Source: Syntrophaceae bacterium
Lineage (GTDB): Bacteria; Desulfobacterota; Syntrophia; Syntrophales; Smithellaceae
DNA: 64,000 bases
Direction of reading: 5' to 3'
NCBI GenBank assembly: GCA_018436925.1
Contig: JAHDKI010000020.1
Coordinates: forward strand, 89,501 to 153,500
Shown piece by piece: positions 16,280 through 25,545 of the stretch. Position 1 is the first letter of the stretch, and every line of letters starts with the position of its first letter. Both the position numbers and the translations under genes were made by a program. Under the pieces are notes generated by a model. That model was not told the DNA's origin and searched no databases. It saw only the letters and a program-made list of their open reading frames with translations.

Positions 16280-18079
16280 TTATTTATATAGCGCGTCGAT
16301 CCGGTCTTTGAGCTTTTCCAAAACGACGTTGCGCTTAAGCTTCATCGTTTGGGTCAGCATACCGTTTTCCAGACTGAACGGTTCGGGAAGCAGCAGGAAC
16401 TTTTTCGGAATTTCATAGCCGCCGAATTTGCCCTTGAGATGATTGGTGATGGTTGCGCTGATCAGATCAAGCACATCTTGCCTTGCGACCAGCGCTTCTT
16501 TGTTCAGAGGCCATCCCTTTTCTTTGGCGTCATCGAAAAGGACGTCAAAATCCGGAACCACGATACAGATATTGTATGCCCGGTTGATGCCGTAGACCAC
16601 CGCCTGCTGGACGAGCGGCACCAGGCAAATCTCTTCCTCCAGGGAAACAGGGAAGCAGAATTTGCCGTTTTCGAGTTTATATTGTTCCTTGATCCGGCCG
16701 GTGATGAACAAAAATCCGTCTTTATCTAATCGTCCGCGGTCTCCCGTGCGGAAACCGCCGTCCGGCGTCAGGGCGGCTTTCGTGTCTTCAGGGCGGTTGT
16801 GATAGCCTTTCATGACATTCGGGCCGTAAATAATAATTTCACCATCGGATGCGCCTTCTTCGACCACCGACGGGTCGATGACGATTTTCACTTTGTCGAT
16901 GGCTTTGCCTACCGAGCCCAGCCGGTAACTGTAAGAGGCGTTCATCGTGGCGGCGGGCGACGTTTCCGTCAGTCCGTAGCAGTCGTAGATGGGAACGCCC
17001 ACATCGAAGAAAAACTGGGCGATTTCCGGATTCATGGCCGCCGATCCGCTCATGGAACCCATCAGCCTTCCGCCCAGGCGGTCGCGGATTTTCTGAAAGA
17101 CGATTTTATCCGCAATCCGGAATTTAAGGTTGGTCATAAAGTCCGACTGGCCTTGGGCGGCCAGTTCCCGTTTCTTTTTTGCCGCCTCCACGCCCATGAC
17201 GAAAAGCTTTTTGGGAAGCCCGCCTTCCTTGTTCATTTTTGCCCATAAAGCATCATAGATGCGGTTGAAGACACGCGGCACCGAGATAAGCCAGGTCGGC
17301 CGGACCTGGACAATATCGTTGACGATGGTCGATGGGCTTTCGGCCAGGCCCAGCGCCCCGCCCAGACGGATGACGGCGAATAGTTCGCCGGTTTGGCCGT
17401 AGGAATGCGCCCAGGGCAGGATAGCCAGTGTCACGAGTTCGTGGGTGAGAAGTTCGGGATACATCTTCAAGCCGGCATGTGAATTGCTGGTAAAATTGCC
17501 ATGCGAGAGCAAAACGCCCTTGGGGTTGCCGGTCGTCCCAGAGGTGTAAATCAGTTCTGCAATCTCATCGGGCGTGGGGATCTGCGACGCGACAGGCTTG
17601 GCCTGACCTGCTTTTTCCAGCGCGGCCATCGAACCTTCGCCTTGGGCGTCGATGACGAAAATGTGCTTCAATGCCTCGATATCTTTCGGGAAATCTTTGA
17701 TTTTTTCGTAGATCTCAGGCTTTGAGACCAAAAGGACTTTAATGCCGCTGTCGGCAATGATGTATTTCCAGATCTGGACGAGTTCCGCTTCATACATCGG
17801 CACAAAGCGGGCGCGGCACCCCCATGCGGCAAAAGCTGTAACGACCCATTCCACACGGTTATTGGCGATGATACCCACCGCGTCGCCCGTTCCGACGCCG
17901 AGCCCGGCCAGCCCTGCGCGCAGGTTGTCGATGCGGGTGTTGACCTCGCGATAGGTTACCCATTCGTAGAGTCCGTCTTTGTTTTTGGTGCCCAGAAATT
18001 TTCGGTCGGCAAATTTGGCGGCGCTTTCCTGCCACCAGTCAATGAGGTTGTCCGGCTTGTCGAGCGTAAACGTGTGCAT
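16280..18079 (-). CDS. fadD: AMP-forming long-chain acyl-CoA synthetase
   Basis: A 599-residue acyl-CoA synthetase of the FadD15/long-chain type, which activates fatty acids with ATP and CoA. Motifs are the P-loop-like YTSGTTGNPKGV, the linker YGLTETSPAAT, and the GFRTGDRGRLDKDGFLFITGR block. The C-terminal catalytic lysine region lies in the LTQTMKLKR stretch. AGGAG lies six bases before the ATG. It faces away from a second ligase gene at 18588 across a 508-base gap with a perfect palindrome. Chain-length specificity cannot be read from the sequence. Confidence 0.88.
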   Translation of the reverse strand: MHTFTLDKPDNLIDWWQESAAKFADRKFLGTKNKDGLYEWVTYREVNTRIDNLRAGLAGLGVGTGDAVGIIANNRVEWVVTAFAAWGCRARFVPMYEAELVQIWKYIIADSGIKVLLVSKPEIYEKIKDFPKDIEALKHIFVIDAQGEGSMAALEKAGQAKPVASQIPTPDEIAELIYTSGTTGNPKGVLLSHGNFTSNSHAGLKMYPELLTHELVTLAILPWAHSYGQTGELFAVIRLGGALGLAESPSTIVNDIVQVRPTWLISVPRVFNRIYDALWAKMNKEGGLPKKLFVMGVEAAKKKRELAAQGQSDFMTNLKFRIADKIVFQKIRDRLGGRLMGSMSGSAAMNPEIAQFFFDVGVPIYDCYGLTETSPAATMNASYSYRLGSVGKAIDKVKIVIDPSVVEEGASDGEIIIYGPNVMKGYHNRPEDTKAALTPDGGFRTGDRGRLDKDGFLFITGRIKEQYKLENGKFCFPVSLEEEICLVPLVQQAVVYGINRAYNICIVVPDFDVLFDDAKEKGWPLNKEALVARQDVLDLISATITNHLKGKFGGYEIPKKFLLLPEPFSLENGMLTQTMKLKRNVVLEKLKDRIDALYK

Positions 18080-18587
18080 AAGAAACTCCTTTTATTTAAA
18101 CATTCGCAGAGCTTGAAAATCAGCCCGCATCATATGCGACTCACGCCCGTCCTGCCAACAGGTGAAGGCAGTGTATGGGATTTTGAAAAGAAAGACAACC
18201 GAAAGATTTCCATTTAATGAAAAAACGCCTTTGCGCGGAAAAAAAGGCAAGAAAAAGAAACCGCCCCACCCGGATCGTCGGGGCGAATCTGCCTGCTGAA
18301 AGGGGTTGACCGGAAGCCCGGCGTTCGTCATCAAAATTTCGGCTGCGCTGCAGGCAAAGTCATCGTGAAATGAATCGCACGCATCATAAAGAGGCCTTTT
18401 TCGTTTCCGAAAGCCTTTTCGATCCGGCTTCCGGGACCTGTCGAGACGGATGGAATTTCAATTGAAATATGATTCATTTCCCGTTATTCAATCCCGGGAA
18501 GCCGGTGCGGCAAGGATAGCCAGGCTGCGACAAACCGGCGGATAAAAAGACTATTTCCTGCAAAAACAAATCGCGGAGGTGCGGGGG
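18080..18587. other. Intergenic region between divergent acyl-CoA ligase genes
   Basis: No credible gene is seen in these 508 bases. The region must hold promoters for both ligases. The only clear structure is the perfect palindrome ATTTCAATTGAAAT at 18455-18468. No good sigma-70 pair was identified by eye. Confidence 0.45.
18455..18468. promoter_or_regulatory. 14-bp perfect palindrome, candidate operator
   Basis: ATTTCAATTGAAAT reads the same on both strands and sits 119 bases before one ligase start, in the gap shared by two divergent acyl-CoA ligases. Fatty-acid regulators of the TetR and GntR types bind sites of this size, so an operator is plausible, but the regulator is unknown. Confidence 0.4.
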
Positions 18588-20090
18588 GTGAATATAGCGC
18601 AACTGGCGGTAAAGGGATTGGAGTCGGGCGAGCGGGTCAGCATTGTCTTTGAAGGAAGGGACTATACCAACGTTCAGATGGATCAGGCGGCCTGCCGGTT
18701 GGGTAATGCGCTTTCGGCCCTTGGCGTCGAACCGGGTGACCGCGTCATTATGCAAATGCCCAACCGCCCCGAAGTTTTGCAGGCCTTTCAGGCGATCTGG
18801 AAGATCGGGGCGATAGCCGTACCGATCAATTTCCAGGTCGGCGCCGAGGAAATCGCATATATCTATGCCGATTCCGGAGCGAAGATCGTCATCACCGCTT
18901 CGGAATTTATGGAAAAGGTTCGCACCGCGCGCGCCAAAGCGCCAAATATCGAAGAGGTGATTGTCATAGGCGACGTCCCCTTTCCGGATGCACTCTCCTT
19001 TGGGGCGCTTTTGAAAAACCGTTCCGACACGCTCGATCTTTATCCCACCGCAGACGATGACGTGGCGGCTTTGGTTTATACCTCCGGCACGACGGGGCGC
19101 CCCAAAGGCGTCATGCAAACCCACTACGGGTTGTATTTCACGGCCACGAACGTCCAGGCGACTTCAGGCTATCCGCCCGAAACGGTGACAATCGCCATGC
19201 TGCCTTTATGTCATTCCTATGGAATCGGATTGATGAATACCGCGCTTTTGCGCCCCCGGGGCAAAACGGTCGTCCTTCGCGGCTTCGATCTTAAAGCCCT
19301 TTTTTCATCCATCGAAAAATACAAAGTCAACAGTGTTGCGGCCGTGCCGACCATGTATATTTACATGCTCAATGATCCCGAAGCCGATAAGTACGACCTA
19401 AGCTCCGTCAAATACTACATTTGCGGGTCCGCGCCCTTGTCCTTGGAAACCTGGAAGCGTTTCAAGGAGAAATTCGGCGGCGAAATCACCGAAGGATGGG
19501 GACTCACCGAAGCCTGCGCGAATAACTCACTGAATCCCTTAAACGGCCTCAAAAAAGTCGGGTCCATCGGCAAGCCGATCGGCGAGATGTTGATGAAAAT
19601 CGTCAATGAAAAAGGTGAGGATGTTGCTCAAGGACGGGAAGGAGAAATTGTGCTTCGCGGTCCGATGGTGATGAAAGGCTACTGGGGACAGCCCGAGGCC
19701 ACGGCGGAGGTGCTCCGCGGCGGGTGGCTGCACACGGGCGATGTCGGCTATCGGGATGAAGACGGATATTTTTTCATTACCGACCGCAAAAAAGATATTA
19801 TCATCAAGGGCGGCGAAAACATTTCCCCCCGGGCCGTCGAAGAAGTGCTCTACGCGCATCCGGCCGTGTCGGAGGCGGCCGTCATCGGCATCAAAGACGA
19901 TGTTTATGGAGAAGACCTCAAAGCCTTCGTCGTCCTGAAACCGGGCCTGACAGCCTCGCCGGAAGAAATTATCGAGCATTGCAGAGGAAGGCTTAAACGC
20001 TTCTTCGTTCCCAGGGAAGTGGTCCTTCTCGATGCCATGCCCAAATCGCTGGTGGGGAAAATTCTCAAAAAGGAACTTCGAAAAATGTAG
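18588..20090 (+). CDS. AMP-forming acyl-CoA ligase
   Basis: A 500-residue acyl-CoA ligase of the shorter fatty or aromatic acid class. Motifs are YTSGTTGRPKGVMQTH, GWGLTEACANNS, WLHTGDVGYRDEDGYFFITDRKKD and the C-terminal lysine in PKSLVGKILKKEL. The GTG at 18588 is chosen because GGAGG at 18575-18579 is spaced eight bases before it; an in-frame GTG at 18579 overlaps that site. With the divergent fadD-like gene and the SDR downstream, it suggests use of carboxylic acids as CoA thioesters. The exact substrate is not predictable. Confidence 0.88.
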   Translation: MNIAQLAVKGLESGERVSIVFEGRDYTNVQMDQAACRLGNALSALGVEPGDRVIMQMPNRPEVLQAFQAIWKIGAIAVPINFQVGAEEIAYIYADSGAKIVITASEFMEKVRTARAKAPNIEEVIVIGDVPFPDALSFGALLKNRSDTLDLYPTADDDVAALVYTSGTTGRPKGVMQTHYGLYFTATNVQATSGYPPETVTIAMLPLCHSYGIGLMNTALLRPRGKTVVLRGFDLKALFSSIEKYKVNSVAAVPTMYIYMLNDPEADKYDLSSVKYYICGSAPLSLETWKRFKEKFGGEITEGWGLTEACANNSLNPLNGLKKVGSIGKPIGEMLMKIVNEKGEDVAQGREGEIVLRGPMVMKGYWGQPEATAEVLRGGWLHTGDVGYRDEDGYFFITDRKKDIIIKGGENISPRAVEEVLYAHPAVSEAAVIGIKDDVYGEDLKAFVVLKPGLTASPEEIIEHCRGRLKRFFVPREVVLLDAMPKSLVGKILKKELRKM

Positions 20091-20130
20091 GGAGCGGCCT
20101 GTAACCTCCAGGTTATCACGGCCGTTCCCC
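20090..20130. terminator. Hairpin between convergent ligase and SDR genes
   Basis: An imperfect inverted repeat (GGGAGCGGCC with GGCCGTTCCC, inner arms AACC/GGTT) begins at the ligase stop. It could end transcription from both sides but lacks a T-tract. Confidence 0.4.
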
Positions 20131-20194
20131 ACATGCAGTAAACAGCCTCAACAAGACTCAGCATCATCAGGTGTATGCTGTAAACGATCAGCGA

Positions 20195-20995
20195 TCAGGC
20201 GCCTTCGCGGAACAACGACGTGCGGCCGCCGTCCACAACCAGATCGTGACAGTTGACGAAACTGCCTTCGTCGGAGGCCAGATACAGCGCGGCGTAAGCA
20301 ATGTCCTTGTCCAGGCCCGCGCGGGGAAGCGGCGTGGCCTTGGCCAGGCTGGCTTTCAATTTTTCCATCTTCTGAACGTTTTTCTCATCGGAGAGCGTAT
20401 TGGCCACCTGCGAGCCGCCCCAGAAAATCGGCGTCGCGATCGCGCCGGGCGAGATGCTGTTGACGCGGATGCCGAAAGGCCCCAACTGCGTGCCGGCCAG
20501 CCTCGTGATGTGCGTGACCGCCGCCTTGGCCGCCGTGTAAAGATAACCGCCCTGATTCATGCGGATGGCCGCGATGCTTGAATTATTGATAATGCAGCCT
20601 GCGCCCTGTGCTTTCATGACGGGCGCGGCGTGCTTCATGCCGAACACCACAGCGCCCAAAAGCAGATTCATGCTGTAGTTGAAATCTTCCGGCGTGACGG
20701 TTTCCAGTGTGCCTTTGTCCGGTCCGCCCGCGTTGTTGAACAGGCAATCGAGCTTCCCGAAGGTCGAAACAGCCAGATCAATCACGGCTTTGATATCGGC
20801 TTCCACCATGACGTCGCAGCGCGAATACACGACGTTTTGGCCCAGACGGGCGGCAATCGCCTTGCCTTTGTCTTCCGAGCGTCCGGCGATGATCACCTTC
20901 GCGCCCTGGGCGGCGAAGACCTCCGCCGTCGCCTCGCCGATGCCGCTGGTTCCGCCGGTAATCACCGCCACCTTGTTTTCCAGTCTTTTGCTCAT
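20195..20995 (-). CDS. Short-chain dehydrogenase/reductase (SDR)
   Basis: A 266-residue classical SDR with the cofactor motif TGGTSGIG near residue 14, CLFNNAGG, the catalytic serine in NNSSIAA, the YxxxK pair in YTAAK, and the usual SPGAIATP loop. It oxidises or reduces an alcohol/ketone pair with NAD(P)(H). GGAGAC lies upstream of the ATG. It converges with the acyl-CoA ligase at 18588, which fits a hydroxyacyl-CoA or related role, but SDR substrates cannot be assigned from sequence alone. Confidence 0.88.
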   Translation of the reverse strand: MSKRLENKVAVITGGTSGIGEATAEVFAAQGAKVIIAGRSEDKGKAIAARLGQNVVYSRCDVMVEADIKAVIDLAVSTFGKLDCLFNNAGGPDKGTLETVTPEDFNYSMNLLLGAVVFGMKHAAPVMKAQGAGCIINNSSIAAIRMNQGGYLYTAAKAAVTHITRLAGTQLGPFGIRVNSISPGAIATPIFWGGSQVANTLSDEKNVQKMEKLKASLAKATPLPRAGLDKDIAYAALYLASDEGSFVNCHDLVVDGGRTSLFREGA

Positions 20996-21284
20996 ATATT
21001 GTCTCCTTAATCATTGGAATTGATCGTTGCCCGCCGTCCGCCGCGAGCAGAGATAGTACTCCCCGTCCCCGATGTCAAATCAATTCTTGACGCGGATTCC
21101 GGCCTTTTAAATCTTTCTTCAGACAAAGATATGATTTTTCAGAGCGTTTATGATATGAAGGCGTTCAACAAGTCCAAAGGAATCAAGCGCAGCCAAATGG
21201 TTTTCCGCAGCAGCGAGGTTGGAAGAGATCATCTTCACAAGGAAGCTGCACGGCCTAATCCAACGTGAAAGGAAGCACGAAACG

Positions 21285-22682
21285 ATGCGCAAACTGGTTT
21301 TGATCAGTCCCATCGAACGAAAAACAAGCCTGGGCGCCTATAAATCCACATCCATCGCACCGCTTGCCTTGGCCTGCATTGCGGCCCTGACACCCGAAGA
21401 CAAATATCAAATTTCCATCATCGACGAGCACATCGAGCCTGTCAACTATCCGGAGGCCGATCTGGTCGGCATCACTTCCTATACGGCGCATATCCGCAGG
21501 TCCTATGAGGTTGCCGACGAATACCGCAAGAGAAACGTTCCTGTGGTCATGGGGGGAATCCATGTTTCCACCATGCCCGATGAAGCGCTTGAGCACTGCG
21601 ACGCAGTCGTCATCGGGGAAGCGGAAGGCGTTTGGGGCCGGGTTCTCGAGGATTTTGAACAGGGCCGGCTCCAGCGGAAGTACCAAGCCGAACATCTGCC
21701 TTTAGACAACATGCCGTTTCCGAAGCGGCAGTATCTGAAGACCGACCGTTACTTTTGGGGGATGATCCAAACCTCGCGGGGCTGTCCCATGGATTGCAGC
21801 TTCTGCTCTGTGACCATGTTCAACGGCCGGGATTTCCGCCGCAGGAAAGTGGAAGACGTGATTGCGGAGCTGTCGGGCATACCGCAAAAGTTCGTCATCA
21901 TTCTCGACGACAACATTCTGGGCCATGAAGTCAAGGACAGCCGGGGCAATCCGATCGGAAAGGCCTGGCTTCGCGCGTTTTTTGAAGCGGTCATTAAAAA
22001 CAAGATCCGAAAATACTTCTATGTGCAGGCGTCCATGAAATTCGGGGAAGACGTCGGCCTGTTGCAGCTGGCCTATCGGGCGGGCGTTCGCCTGGCGCTC
22101 GTCGGCATCGAATCCATAGAGGAAGCGAGCCTCAAAGCCTATTGCAAAAATCTTAACGCCTCCTACGCAAGGCGAAACTGTTTCCTCGAGCTCATCTCGA
22201 ATATCCGCAAAAGCGGAATCGCCATAGTCGGCTGCTTCATTCTGGGCTCCGATACCGACACGAAAGCGAGCTTCGGCAGGACGCTTGACTTTATCCGGGA
22301 ATCGGGCATCGACATTATCCAGGTGACCAAACCGACGCCGCTGCCCGGCACCCGTTTCTACAAGGAACTCTTCGAGCAAAACCGCATTCTCGACATCCGC
22401 TATCCGGAGGCCTGGAAGGACTATACGTTTACGCGGATGCTGTTCAAACCCCGACAACTGGACATCGAAGATGTCTACGAAGGCTTTCATTACATCAAAA
22501 AAAACTTCTATGCGACGCCTGCAAAGATCAAACGGTTCTTCCGCACTCTTTGGGATACGAAAAGCCTTTCTTCCACGGCGATGATGCAGGTGATCAACCA
22601 TACCTATCAAAAGTCGTTTTTTGATTCCGATTTGTACCGGGACTACGATATGCGGCGGCTCAAAGAGAAATTCAATCCTTAG
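21285..22682 (+). CDS. B12-binding radical SAM protein
   Basis: A 465-residue protein with an N-terminal cobalamin-binding-like domain (about residues 1-130, including GITSYTAHI and VVMGGIHVS) and a radical SAM core with the cluster motif CPMDCSFC near residue 168. Members of this class perform methyl transfers, ring contractions or lipid and cell-wall modifications. The domain pair is clear, but the reaction is not. The ATG at 21285 has GAAAGGAAG upstream and starts the conserved MRKLVLISP. The N-terminal domain lacks the DxHxxG cobalamin motif as far as I can see. It stands alone between an SDR and a membrane protein. Confidence 0.85.
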   Translation: MRKLVLISPIERKTSLGAYKSTSIAPLALACIAALTPEDKYQISIIDEHIEPVNYPEADLVGITSYTAHIRRSYEVADEYRKRNVPVVMGGIHVSTMPDEALEHCDAVVIGEAEGVWGRVLEDFEQGRLQRKYQAEHLPLDNMPFPKRQYLKTDRYFWGMIQTSRGCPMDCSFCSVTMFNGRDFRRRKVEDVIAELSGIPQKFVIILDDNILGHEVKDSRGNPIGKAWLRAFFEAVIKNKIRKYFYVQASMKFGEDVGLLQLAYRAGVRLALVGIESIEEASLKAYCKNLNASYARRNCFLELISNIRKSGIAIVGCFILGSDTDTKASFGRTLDFIRESGIDIIQVTKPTPLPGTRFYKELFEQNRILDIRYPEAWKDYTFTRMLFKPRQLDIEDVYEGFHYIKKNFYATPAKIKRFFRTLWDTKSLSSTAMMQVINHTYQKSFFDSDLYRDYDMRRLKEKFNP

Positions 22683-22841
22683 GGCGCGGATTTCGCAACG
22701 GGGCGCCACAGGGCCTGCGCCGCCGCTTTGCACCGGCCTGTTTGGAGGATCTTCGAATCGTCGCGCTTGAGCCCGGATGGTTCTCATAGATCCGGGTTTG
22801 TGGTATGAACACCATCAAAACAGATTGAAAGGGAGGCTTCC

Positions 22842-23465
22842 ATGAATCACCCCGAACTGACCTCGCAGGCGCTGAGTCTTTTGCGCAGCCCGGACCACTT
22901 TCAGTGGTATGTGATCCCGCTTCTGGCGGCGGTCGTCTTTATGTACGCTCATGAAATCAGCATTCGGAATTGGAAAGGCATCGCCGCCGGTTTGTCGCTT
23001 TATCTGGTGCACTGGTTTTATGAAATCCTCAATGCGTTGATTCAGCACGGAAGCGGACACGCTCTCTGGACGGTGCCTGCCGGAACGTCCTATCTGCTTT
23101 TGGTCGGGGTGGGCATTGAACTGAGTCTGATGTTTTCCGTCGCCGGCCTGATCATGAGCAAGGTTCTGCCCGAAGACCCCAAACTGAAGATTCTGGGCAT
23201 CAACAACCGGATCTTTTTTGCCGTGGTCAACGCGGCGCTGTTTTCGGTGATCGAGATTTTTCTCGCGACGACGCCCGCCTTCCACTGGGTTTATCCATGG
23301 TGGGGCGCGCTGCCGGTTTTCGTCACAGTGTATATTCCTTTCTTCGTTGTGTCTTTTTTGTGCCACGACTGGACGCCGAAAGTGCAGCGTCTTGTGATCG
23401 GCGGGCTTTTCGTGGTGGATGCCCTGCTGATGCTTGTGTTCGCGGGTATCCTGAAATGGATATAA
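22842..23465 (+). CDS. Multi-pass membrane protein of unknown function
   Basis: A 207-residue protein with about six hydrophobic segments (roughly residues 22-38, 47-64, 80-106, 128-145, 152-173 and 186-205). It contains histidines and acidic residues inside or beside segments (MYAHEIS, LVHWFYEIL). GGGAGG precedes the ATG. I do not recognise the family. Neighbours give no clear context: a radical SAM protein upstream on the same strand and a convergent AhpD-like gene downstream. Confidence 0.7.
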   Translation: MNHPELTSQALSLLRSPDHFQWYVIPLLAAVVFMYAHEISIRNWKGIAAGLSLYLVHWFYEILNALIQHGSGHALWTVPAGTSYLLLVGVGIELSLMFSVAGLIMSKVLPEDPKLKILGINNRIFFAVVNAALFSVIEIFLATTPAFHWVYPWWGALPVFVTVYIPFFVVSFLCHDWTPKVQRLVIGGLFVVDALLMLVFAGILKWI

Positions 23466-23523
23466 CGCTTTATTAAGGCGGCTCCAAACGCAAGAAGACT
23501 CCCGCGCCTGGAACGGGAATCAA

Positions 23524-24105
23524 TCAATTGTCATGGTTCCTGTTTGTTGAATCGATGGAGCATTGCGCCGAAAAGCCGGCCGGAGGGACGCCAAGCGCCT
23601 GTAGCAGCCTTGCCCAGTAGTTTACTTGCGCTGCGGTGGACGCCAGAATCACTATTTCTCTTTCGCTGAAATGCCTTTTGAGGCGCGCGATGAAGTCTTC
23701 CTCAAACAGCAGGGCCGCGCCGGAAATCCGCGCTGCGTAGTCCATGGCGATTCGTTCCCGTATGGAGAAGGTCTCAACGCCGGTAATATCCTGTCTTCGC
23801 AGGGCATCCATTTCCCGGGCCGTTATCCCGAATGCGTCATGATCATAGGCGTTCATGTCGATGCAAAACGGACAAGCCAGTAAAAACGACGTCCGAATCC
23901 GGACCAGTTTGAGGATGCGCTTATCAAGCAACTTGTCCTGATGCGCCACGAGCGCCTCCAGGACACCCGACCCGATCGCCGCTTTCGGATACCAGGCCAG
24001 CAGTCTGCCGGGAAGGAGATCGCGGCCCGTCAGCCGTTTGGAAATCCACAGTCCGATTTTCAGAAATAAAGGGATGCTTCCGGGCGGCTCGATGAATGCT
24101 TGCAT
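23524..24105 (-). CDS. Carboxymuconolactone decarboxylase (AhpD-like) family protein
   Basis: A 193-residue alpha-helical protein with the AhpD-type active motif CPFCIDMNAYDH. In AhpD such cysteines act as a thiol peroxidase or disulfide partner; other family members are decarboxylases. A redox role is more likely with an intact CxxC. The ATG at 24105 is chosen because AAGGGG lies upstream; the frame stays open 45 bases further 5'. It is separate from the methionine-cluster genes on the same strand. Confidence 0.8.
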   Translation of the reverse strand: MQAFIEPPGSIPLFLKIGLWISKRLTGRDLLPGRLLAWYPKAAIGSGVLEALVAHQDKLLDKRILKLVRIRTSFLLACPFCIDMNAYDHDAFGITAREMDALRRQDITGVETFSIRERIAMDYAARISGAALLFEEDFIARLKRHFSEREIVILASTAAQVNYWARLLQALGVPPAGFSAQCSIDSTNRNHDN

Positions 24106-24329
24106 AAAAAACCCCTTGCAACCGTGATGTCGGATCATAGGCCATGTCACATCAAAATGGCAACTCTATTCGTCCATGGGCGTCGGTGGTCGGCACGTTG
24201 GTCGCATCCCGCCGCGCCGATTTTGACAAGGGCTGCGCGGCCCACGGGGCAACCCATTATCCTTCGCGATCTGAATTTGCAAAAGCCGGGACAGGCGGGC
24301 TACCTCTACGACGGCTGCTAGCCGGTTGT

Positions 24330-24722
24330 TCATCCCCACAGATACGGCAGGTCGGGCGGTTCTTTCCATCCGTACCGGCTGTAAAAGGCGAAGTCCTTGC
24401 GCAGCAGATTGGACCGGTGCGCGGCGTGGAAAGCCTCGTTTCCGAACCAGGGCGGATAGCTCACCGGGCCGGTGATTTTCATCCTCTGCATGGTGTTGCG
24501 AAAGCCCCGGCTCACCCACTCGTCGATGCACATATTATGATACCGCTTCAAGGCATTGACATGTCCCCGCCACATCTTAACCGCCGGATGATTGCGCCAG
24601 CCGCCGCCATGCTTGATTGCCCGGAGAATCTGATAGGCTTCCACGCGCTGTTTGCCCAGCCGCCGGTAATCCAGCGCTCGCAGGGATTTTTCAAAATCGG
24701 GATAGGGCAGAAAGGTCTGCAT
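24330..24722 (-). CDS. Pyrimidine dimer DNA glycosylase family protein
   Basis: A 130-residue protein of the Pyr_excise (T4 endonuclease V-like) family. The opening MQTFLPYPDF, the LDYRRLGKQRVEAYQIL block and GGWRNHPAVKMW are typical of the bacterial members. These proteins are annotated as UV-dimer glycosylases/AP lyases, but few have been tested. It starts three bases after the MOSC gene stop, which implies co-transcription with the metX-metW-ridA-MOSC run. Confidence 0.8.
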   Translation of the reverse strand: MQTFLPYPDFEKSLRALDYRRLGKQRVEAYQILRAIKHGGGWRNHPAVKMWRGHVNALKRYHNMCIDEWVSRGFRNTMQRMKITGPVSYPPWFGNEAFHAAHRSNLLRKDFAFYSRYGWKEPPDLPYLWG

Positions 24723-24725
24723 GCT

Positions 24726-25160
24726 TTACGAAACGACGCTGATTGAATCCCCGACGCGGATATCGCCTTCAGTCAGCACGCGAACGAAGATGCCTTCCCT
24801 GGGCATGACGCAGTCGCCCACAGCGTGATAAATCGCGCAAGGGGCCAGGCAGGTCTTGCCGATCTGCGACACTTCCACCAGCACATCGTTGCCGATTTTC
24901 AGTCGAGCGCCCAGAGGCAGGGTGAAAAGCTCGATGCCTTCCGTAGTCAGGTTTTCGGCGAAATCGCCGTATTCAACCGGCAATCCCTTTTGGCGGATTT
25001 TCTCAACACTTTCGGACGCCAGCAGGCTGATCTGGCGAACGGTCATATCCAGGTGCGCGTCGTTTTCCAGACCCCGGCCGACCAGCGCCCGGGCGGCCCC
25101 CGCATTGCGCTTTTTTTCGCCCTTTTTATCGCTGAGATTGACGGAGAGAATCTTGCCCAT
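24726..25160 (-). CDS. MOSC-domain protein
   Basis: A 144-residue MOSC domain, the sulfur-carrier fold found at the C-terminus of molybdenum cofactor sulfurases. It has GLENDAHLD, ISLLASES, GDFAENLTTEGIEL and the conserved cysteine region QIGKTCLAPC. Stand-alone MOSC proteins are linked to molybdenum-cofactor sulfuration or N-hydroxylated compound reduction. It sits seven bases after ridA. No molybdoenzyme is in the window. Confidence 0.88.
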   Translation of the reverse strand: MGKILSVNLSDKKGEKKRNAGAARALVGRGLENDAHLDMTVRQISLLASESVEKIRQKGLPVEYGDFAENLTTEGIELFTLPLGARLKIGNDVLVEVSQIGKTCLAPCAIYHAVGDCVMPREGIFVRVLTEGDIRVGDSISVVS

Positions 25161-25167
25161 AAAAACG

Positions 25168-25545
25168 TTAACTCCTTACGGCGATCGCTTCGATCTCAAT
25201 CGGCGCGCCTTTAGGCAGAGCCGCGACGCCGACAGTCGAGCGGGCGGGCGGCACGCCCTGAAAAAAAGCGGTATAAAGATGATTGACAACACCCGCCTGT
25301 CCGATATCGGTCAGATAGATCGTTGTTTTCACCACGTCGTCGAGCGAAAGTCCGTTTTCCTCCAGAAGCGTCCGGAGATTGTGCAGCGCCTGCCGGGTGG
25401 CCTCCGAGATTTCAGTAAGCGTCTGATTGGAGACCGGCTCCACCGGCAGCTGGCCGGAGATGAAAACCAGCCCGCCTGCTTCGATGGCCGGCGAGTAAGG
25501 GCCGAAAACCGGGATTTTTTTCGATTTTAAAGCGGTCTTATTCAT
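25168..25545 (-). CDS. ridA: RidA-family enamine/imine deaminase
   Basis: A 125-residue RidA/YjgF/UK114 protein that hydrolyses reactive enamines formed by PLP enzymes. Family signatures are FGPYSPAIEAGG, VFISGQLPV and the C-terminal arginine stretch PPARSTVGVAALPKGAPIEIE. The ATG at 25545 overlaps the metW stop in ATGA and has GGAC upstream. The methionine-synthesis context fits, because PLP-dependent steps in amino acid metabolism release such intermediates. Confidence 0.93.
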   Translation of the reverse strand: MNKTALKSKKIPVFGPYSPAIEAGGLVFISGQLPVEPVSNQTLTEISEATRQALHNLRTLLEENGLSLDDVVKTTIYLTDIGQAGVVNHLYTAFFQGVPPARSTVGVAALPKGAPIEIEAIAVRS

